Assembly: GCA_020635915.1 (NCBI GenBank) | Contig: JACJYU010000001.1 | Span: forward strand, 2,270,501 to 2,334,500 | Direction of reading: 5' to 3' | Source of the DNA: Flammeovirgaceae bacterium | Lineage (GTDB): Bacteria; Bacteroidota; Bacteroidia; Cytophagales; Cyclobacteriaceae | DNA: 64,000 bases | Part shown: positions 61,301 to 64,000 of the stretch, piece by piece | How positions within the stretch are numbered: position 1 is the stretch's first letter | Layout of the letters: each line of letters begins with the position of its first letter | Notes under the pieces: generated by a model | Told to the model about the DNA's origin: nothing | The model's input: only the letters and a program-made list of their open reading frames with translations | Databases searched by the model: none | Made by a program: the position numbers and the translations under genes

Positions 61301-63186
61301 CGAATAATTCCGGTAGCGATAATATTGCCATTGGGACACAAACCCTGTACAAAAATATAACCGGGGGAAAAAATGTGGCGGTTGGAAGGGAGGCCTTAAG
61401 CTCGAATGTGGGTGGGGGCAGCGGAACAGCGATAGGATATGGGGCAATGCAGTATTTCAACGATCAAGCCCTGCCCTTTACAAACTATAATGTGGCAGTT
61501 GGTTATGAAGCATTGCGCGGGTCATCAACGGCCTCATCCAACACCGGTAACATCAATACGGCCATAGGCTATCATTCCTTGTTTGGCAACACTTCAGGTG
61601 GTGGCAATGTGGCGGTCGGTGGGGATGCATTGTTTACCAACGAATCCGGTACCCAAAATACCGCTGTAGGTTACTCTTCCCTCAGGAACAATGTGTCGGG
61701 CACGCAGAATTCGGCATTTGGCTATTCTGCCCTCAGGAATAGTACGGGTAATTATAATACTGGAATTGGCTGGTCTGCATTGACGTCAAATACGACTGGT
61801 GCATACAATACCAGTATTGGCACCAACGCCATGAGGTCAAATACGACTGGACTACTCAATACAACCATTGGCCAGAATTCCCTGGGGCTAAATGAGACAG
61901 GCTCAAGAAATGTTGCGATTGGAAATGAGGCTTTGTATTCCAGTGTGTCCATATGGGACCAGACTGCCATTGGCTATCGGGCGCTTTCTAGTAGTACAAC
62001 GGGCAGTTCAAATGTGGCCGTGGGCTCTTTGGCCCTTACCAGCAATACGTCAGGAGGTGTTAATACTGCCATCGGAAAGAATGCATTGCAACAAAATACG
62101 ACCGGCTCAAATAACACTGGGGTTGGGACGCAAAGCATGTCCGGAAATACCGATGGGTCCAATAATGTGGCTATTGGGTTCAATGCCCTGGGCTCCAATG
62201 TGGCGGGATCAGGTTCTGTGGCAATCGGGCTTGGGTCAATGCAATTTGCAAATAATTCCTCGGCCCCATTTATCACCTATAACACCGCTGTTGGTTTTGA
62301 GGCTTTGATGGGTTCTGTGACTCCTTCAGCTAATACCGGCAATGAGAATACAGCTGTTGGCTACCAGGCACTTCGAAACAATACAAGCGGGATCATAAAT
62401 ACAGCTGGCGGTTCAAGTGCACTTTTATCAAATACAACAGGTGTCGGAAACACTGCTAATGGAGCCAATACCCTTAAAAACAACACTATCGGGAATGCTA
62501 ACACGGCTGGCGGTTCAAGTTCGCTTCTGGCCAATACATCAGGTTCTTATAACACAGCTACCGGCACGGGAGCCTTGCAGGGTAACACCACTGGCAGTCA
62601 AAATACTGCAATTGGCGGTTTTGGATTGGACGCTAACACAACAGGAAGCAACAACACTAGCCTAGGCTATGATGCTGATGTAAGCACAAGTAACTTAACT
62701 AATGCTACGGCAATCGGAAGTGGTGCCATCGTCAATGCCAGCAACAAAGTCCGAATTGGAAACAATTCGGTAACGGTCATTGAGTTCCCGGTCCCATACA
62801 CTGTTTCATCAGACAGGCGCCTCAAAGAAAACATTTCGAGGTCAGGGCTTGGCCTTGACTTTGTCCTTAAACTGAATCCTGTGCAATACAATATGAAAAA
62901 TGGTAATGGCAAAACAGACTATGGATTTATTGCACAAGAATTGGTGGAGTTGCTGGGAAATGAAAATGTAAACATGGTGAACAAGGATGGTGAATACTAT
63001 ACCGTGCGTTACAATGATTTGATTGCTCCTCTTGTAAAGGCTATACAGGAACAGCAGGCAATAATCAATACACTCAAGTCTGAACTGCAAGAGGAAAAAT
63101 ATCGAAATGGCCAACTCAAATCCAGCTATGAAAGCAGGTTGGAAAGAATAGAGGCACTGATGGGCACAAAGGCAAAAAAGGATTAG
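58321..63186 (+). CDS. Giant collagen-like/YadA-head surface protein with C-terminal S74 chaperone
   Basis: A 1621-residue exported fibre. Order: signal peptide (1-22), beta-rich head (about 25-135, APQSFKYQSIARNASG), collagen-like G-X-Y and four DGEFYINTxxxTLFGPK modules (about 140-425), many YadA-head/left-handed-helix repeats of the form NxAIGxxAL (about 460-1490), then a Peptidase_S74 intramolecular chaperone domain (about 1495-1605; SDRRLKENI, DYGFIAQELVELL) and a coiled-coil end. The Ser1497/Lys1502 pair matches the catalytic dyad that cuts the chaperone off after trimer folding, so the mature fibre would end near 1496. It has no T9SS sorting domain of its own. It is flanked by the T9SS protein and a lipoprotein gene. 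Confidence 0.85.
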   Translation: MKKHFAAIGLLITVLVFFANAQAPQSFKYQSIARNASGLPIVNGSIGLRISIHDLSATGTVVYSETYTALTNDFGVFGIAVGGGSVVSGDFSTIDWGAGEKYIEVEADFNGGSSYTSMGASQLLSVPYALYSSHGTPGPPGTDGALGPQGPAGPAGPQGIAGSDGVDGDNGLNILNGTIDPVGNDGVDGEFYINTTTSTLFGPKSGGTWPEGISLIGPQGPTGATGPQGDAGANGMDGNDGANGLSVLNGATDPSGVDGLNGEFYINTTSNTLFGPKSGGTWPPGVSLIGPQGLTGADGGTGPQGPAGDDGSDGLDGTNGLNVLNGTTDPAGATGEDGEFYINTATNTLFGPKSGGTWPVGVSLVGPSGTDGLNVLSGTADPTGGTGLDGEFYINISNHTLFGPKVVGAWPTGVSLIGPAGPDGAQDAWGLSGTSGSIDGVNFIGTVDNVPLNFRMNNVRAGRITSSNIFLGYSSGNASTNGTGNVTVGSSAMQQIASGNSNVAIGTSALGGNKTGSGNIAIGTFAMVGSDATNYNTSIGPFSMQFNSSGAGNLALGHNALNQNTIGNTNIAIGENALFSNVSGSNATAIGTNAMQFSNNNSSSFMNFNTAVGYEALRGSLDPSANIGNNNTALGYHSLFGNTSGQDNIAIGLNALTSNTTGNYNFAIGSHSLASNVGGSNNIATGYRALYTNSSGVANIAIGHNSLDANTNGSNNVAMGIQSLLSNTTGGQNTSVGYGALHSNVSGSQNSAFGFQANVGSDNLVNATAIGYGAIVNGNNTIQLGNPFITKVLAGTGTNATVVAGGLQITGGTLGAGKILTSDASGTATWQDPAVGSSGWSLTGNAGTVDGTDFIGTTDNVPLSFKINNEKAGRIEPSPNGSVFLGYQAGNNITSGNSNTGVGLIALSSNTTGSNNAAFGDRSLKANTTGSSNTAVGSWALSASSIGHSNTAIGSESLFANTTGIGNTASGARTLYQNSTGAYNTAIGYWSLNANNSGSDNIAIGTQTLYKNITGGKNVAVGREALSSNVGGGSGTAIGYGAMQYFNDQALPFTNYNVAVGYEALRGSSTASSNTGNINTAIGYHSLFGNTSGGGNVAVGGDALFTNESGTQNTAVGYSSLRNNVSGTQNSAFGYSALRNSTGNYNTGIGWSALTSNTTGAYNTSIGTNAMRSNTTGLLNTTIGQNSLGLNETGSRNVAIGNEALYSSVSIWDQTAIGYRALSSSTTGSSNVAVGSLALTSNTSGGVNTAIGKNALQQNTTGSNNTGVGTQSMSGNTDGSNNVAIGFNALGSNVAGSGSVAIGLGSMQFANNSSAPFITYNTAVGFEALMGSVTPSANTGNENTAVGYQALRNNTSGIINTAGGSSALLSNTTGVGNTANGANTLKNNTIGNANTAGGSSSLLANTSGSYNTATGTGALQGNTTGSQNTAIGGFGLDANTTGSNNTSLGYDADVSTSNLTNATAIGSGAIVNASNKVRIGNNSVTVIEFPVPYTVSSDRRLKENISRSGLGLDFVLKLNPVQYNMKNGNGKTDYGFIAQELVELLGNENVNMVNKDGEYYTVRYNDLIAPLVKAIQEQQAIINTLKSELQEEKYRNGQLKSSYESRLERIEALMGTKAKKD
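58831..59590 (+). repeat. Four tandem DGEFYIN modules in the S74 protein
   Basis: Units begin at codons 171, 244, 320 and 372 with GLNxLNG/GLSVLNG, each followed by DP, DGEFYIN, TLFGPKSGGTWP-like text and GxSLxGP, separated by collagen-like triplets. Spacings are 73, 76 and 52 residues. DNA copies have diverged, so they are old duplications. Confidence 0.8.
59740..62745 (+). repeat. YadA-head repeat array with larger duplicated blocks
   Basis: Dense short repeats (about 14 codons) of the type GNxNxAIGxxAL-xxNTTG. Superimposed are a 60-residue block starting MQF/MQY in three copies (codons 589, 1037, 1301), containing TAVGYEALRG, and a WxLxGxxGxxDGxxFIGTxDNVPL module in two copies (codons 429 and 840). 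This suggests growth by unequal crossing-over. Confidence 0.8.
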
Positions 63187-63196
63187 ACTGTACCTA

Positions 63197-63658
63197 ATGG
63201 ATATGTTTAGTAAAGATAGTTCAGCCATCAGGGCCTTCAATATTGTCCTTTTGGCCCTACTGATGGTGGCAGGCTGCAAAAAAGAGGCAGCGCTAACCCC
63301 TCAGCAGGAGGTAGGCGCTATGCTTGCATCGGCCGAGGTTTGGGAAAACCCGGTGGTATTTGTGGATGGTGCCGATCAAAGTGAAGTGTATAAGGATTTT
63401 AATATTTCCTTTGGCAATGGCACCTATAAAACTACTTCCGGGGCACCTATTTGGAACCCATCCGGGACATGGACATTTGTAAATGAGGAAGCTACCCTAA
63501 TGCTATTTGACGGGGCAACCCAAGTGGACATTAAATCCATCAGTGAGGAAATTTTGGAATTATCATTGCTTTGGGAAGAAAATACATTTGAGCCGGGGAG
63601 GAATCGCTCGGTGAAGGGACGGCACGTGTTTAAACTGATAAGGAAGAAAAAAAAGTAG
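63197..63658 (+). CDS. Lipoprotein of unknown function in the adhesin operon
   Basis: A 153-residue lipoprotein; hydrophobic IVLLALLMVAG and lipobox AGC (Cys27) are followed by KKEAAL. The remainder has a lipocalin-like pattern common in small Bacteroidota lipoproteins (WTFVNEEATLMLFDGATQ, ISEEILELSLLWEENTF) and a basic tail. It lies 10 bases after the S74 protein gene, so could anchor or help the fibre; this is inference. No family name assigned. Confidence 0.68.
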   Translation: MDMFSKDSSAIRAFNIVLLALLMVAGCKKEAALTPQQEVGAMLASAEVWENPVVFVDGADQSEVYKDFNISFGNGTYKTTSGAPIWNPSGTWTFVNEEATLMLFDGATQVDIKSISEEILELSLLWEENTFEPGRNRSVKGRHVFKLIRKKKK

Positions 63659-63737
63659 CCCACCAAATGCGGGCAGCCGTCCACGGAATGGATTTTTCCT
63701 AAGCAACCCCTATCGGCTTCCCTGGGCCATTTAGGCC

Positions 63738-63768
63738 TTTCCGGTTTCCTGATTAAACCCTAAATTTG
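63738..63768 (+). promoter_or_regulatory. Promoter TTTC-N19-TAAATTTG near the right edge
   Basis: TAAATTTG (63761-63768) is a perfect -7 match, with TTTC (63738-63741) as a near -33 element at 19-base spacing. Predicted start about 63775, upstream of the partial signal-peptide gene at 63815. Confidence 0.6.
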
Positions 63769-63814
63769 GTTTCGGGTTTTCGTGAGGAAGGGTTTTTGCA
63801 ACGCCATTCAGAAA

Positions 63815-64000
63815 ATGGGAAATCAGGGTTTTCCGCCAGCCGGCCTTCGGCCTACACCCCACTGTGCGCACACTTTGCCTGTCAGGGCTTTAGTGGTGGC
63901 CGTGCTGTGCCTGGCATGGGCAACGGCACATGCCCAACTTCACAAGAGGGATAGCCTCTTTGCCGCCTTGAAGGAGGCCGGGACAACCGGTGGGAAGATC
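63815..64000 (+). CDS. Start of an exported protein, cut by the right edge
   Basis: From ATG 63815 the frame stays open to the end. A clear signal peptide lies inside it: LPVRALVVAVLCLAWATAHAQ, split here as LPVRALVVAVLCLAWA plus TAHAQ, followed by LHKRDSLFAALKEAG. The signal could also begin at TTG 63875, which gives a shorter n-region. A Bacteroidota promoter lies 47 bases before the ATG. DSLFAALKEAG recalls the start of TPR-containing sensor proteins, but the family cannot be fixed from 40 residues. Confidence 0.5.
   Translation, partial: MGNQGFPPAGLRPTPHCAHTLPVRALVVAVLCLAWATAHAQLHKRDSLFAALKEAGTTGGKI

Noticed and set aside
59740..62745. Short repeats as a possible CRISPR array
   Set aside because: The repeats are codon-phased, encode YadA-head units, vary at most positions and sit inside one intact reading frame.

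Overview
The window reads as chromosomal DNA of a member of the Bacteroidota, most likely a Cytophagales-type gliding or environmental bacterium. The evidence is a fused SecDF translocase, a GldH gliding lipoprotein, two proteins with type IX secretion (T9SS) C-terminal sorting domains, DUF2723 and GWxTD family proteins, many lipoproteins, several perfect TAnnTTTG promoter boxes (the Bacteroidota -7 element) and almost no Shine-Dalgarno sequences. No rRNA, tRNA, CRISPR array, transposase or phage gene was recognised.

Layout. 1-24.6 kb is mostly GC-rich housekeeping DNA: gcvP (cut by the left edge), ndk, nrnA, two FKBP-type prolyl isomerase lipoproteins, rdgB, secDF, the purD-ricT-gldH run, recQ, kdsD, manC, rlmB, a GWxTD protein, a methyltransferase, a DUF2723 membrane protein, a sugar aminotransferase and a TPR protein. 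24.65-37.9 kb is a more AT-rich surface-polysaccharide locus. It holds an integral membrane protein, six glycosyltransferases, a flippase, a FkbM methyltransferase and a WbpG/HisH/HisF2 trio predicted to make an acetamidino sugar. The locus runs with a 4-base overlap into a 1179-residue T9SS protein (37.9-41.4 kb) whose first third is AT-rich and whose PKD/sorting-domain part is GC-rich, so it looks mosaic.

41.6-43.4 kb holds an Lrp-type regulator, a phosphoribosyltransferase and panB. 43.4-48.8 kb is an accessory block: a four-gene operon with two exported intradiol-dioxygenase-like proteins, DoxX and YceI, a membrane LytTR regulator, a PD40 propeller protein and an exported DJ-1/PfpI protein. 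48.8-55.3 kb holds a CAP protein, icd, a decayed AAA/DUF4143 ATPase, a P1 peptidase and a two-component system. 55.5-63.7 kb holds a lipoprotein, a broken AraC gene, a Crp/Fnr regulator, a 59-residue DUF1059 gene and a three-gene operon. That operon is built around a 1621-residue collagen-like/YadA-head protein ending in a self-cleaving S74 chaperone domain. A signal-peptide protein with its own promoter starts at the right edge.

How the parts fit together (inference): glycan synthesis (kdsD, manC, the aminotransferase, 24.6-37.9 kb), export and surface assembly (secDF, prolyl isomerases, gldH) and large surface proteins (37.9-41.4 and 57.8-63.2 kb) make this a cell-surface-rich segment. The parts most worth study are the extracytoplasmic dioxygenase/DoxX/YceI operon, the mosaic T9SS protein coupled to the polysaccharide locus, the S74 adhesin operon and the repeated upstream motifs around the Crp/Fnr gene.
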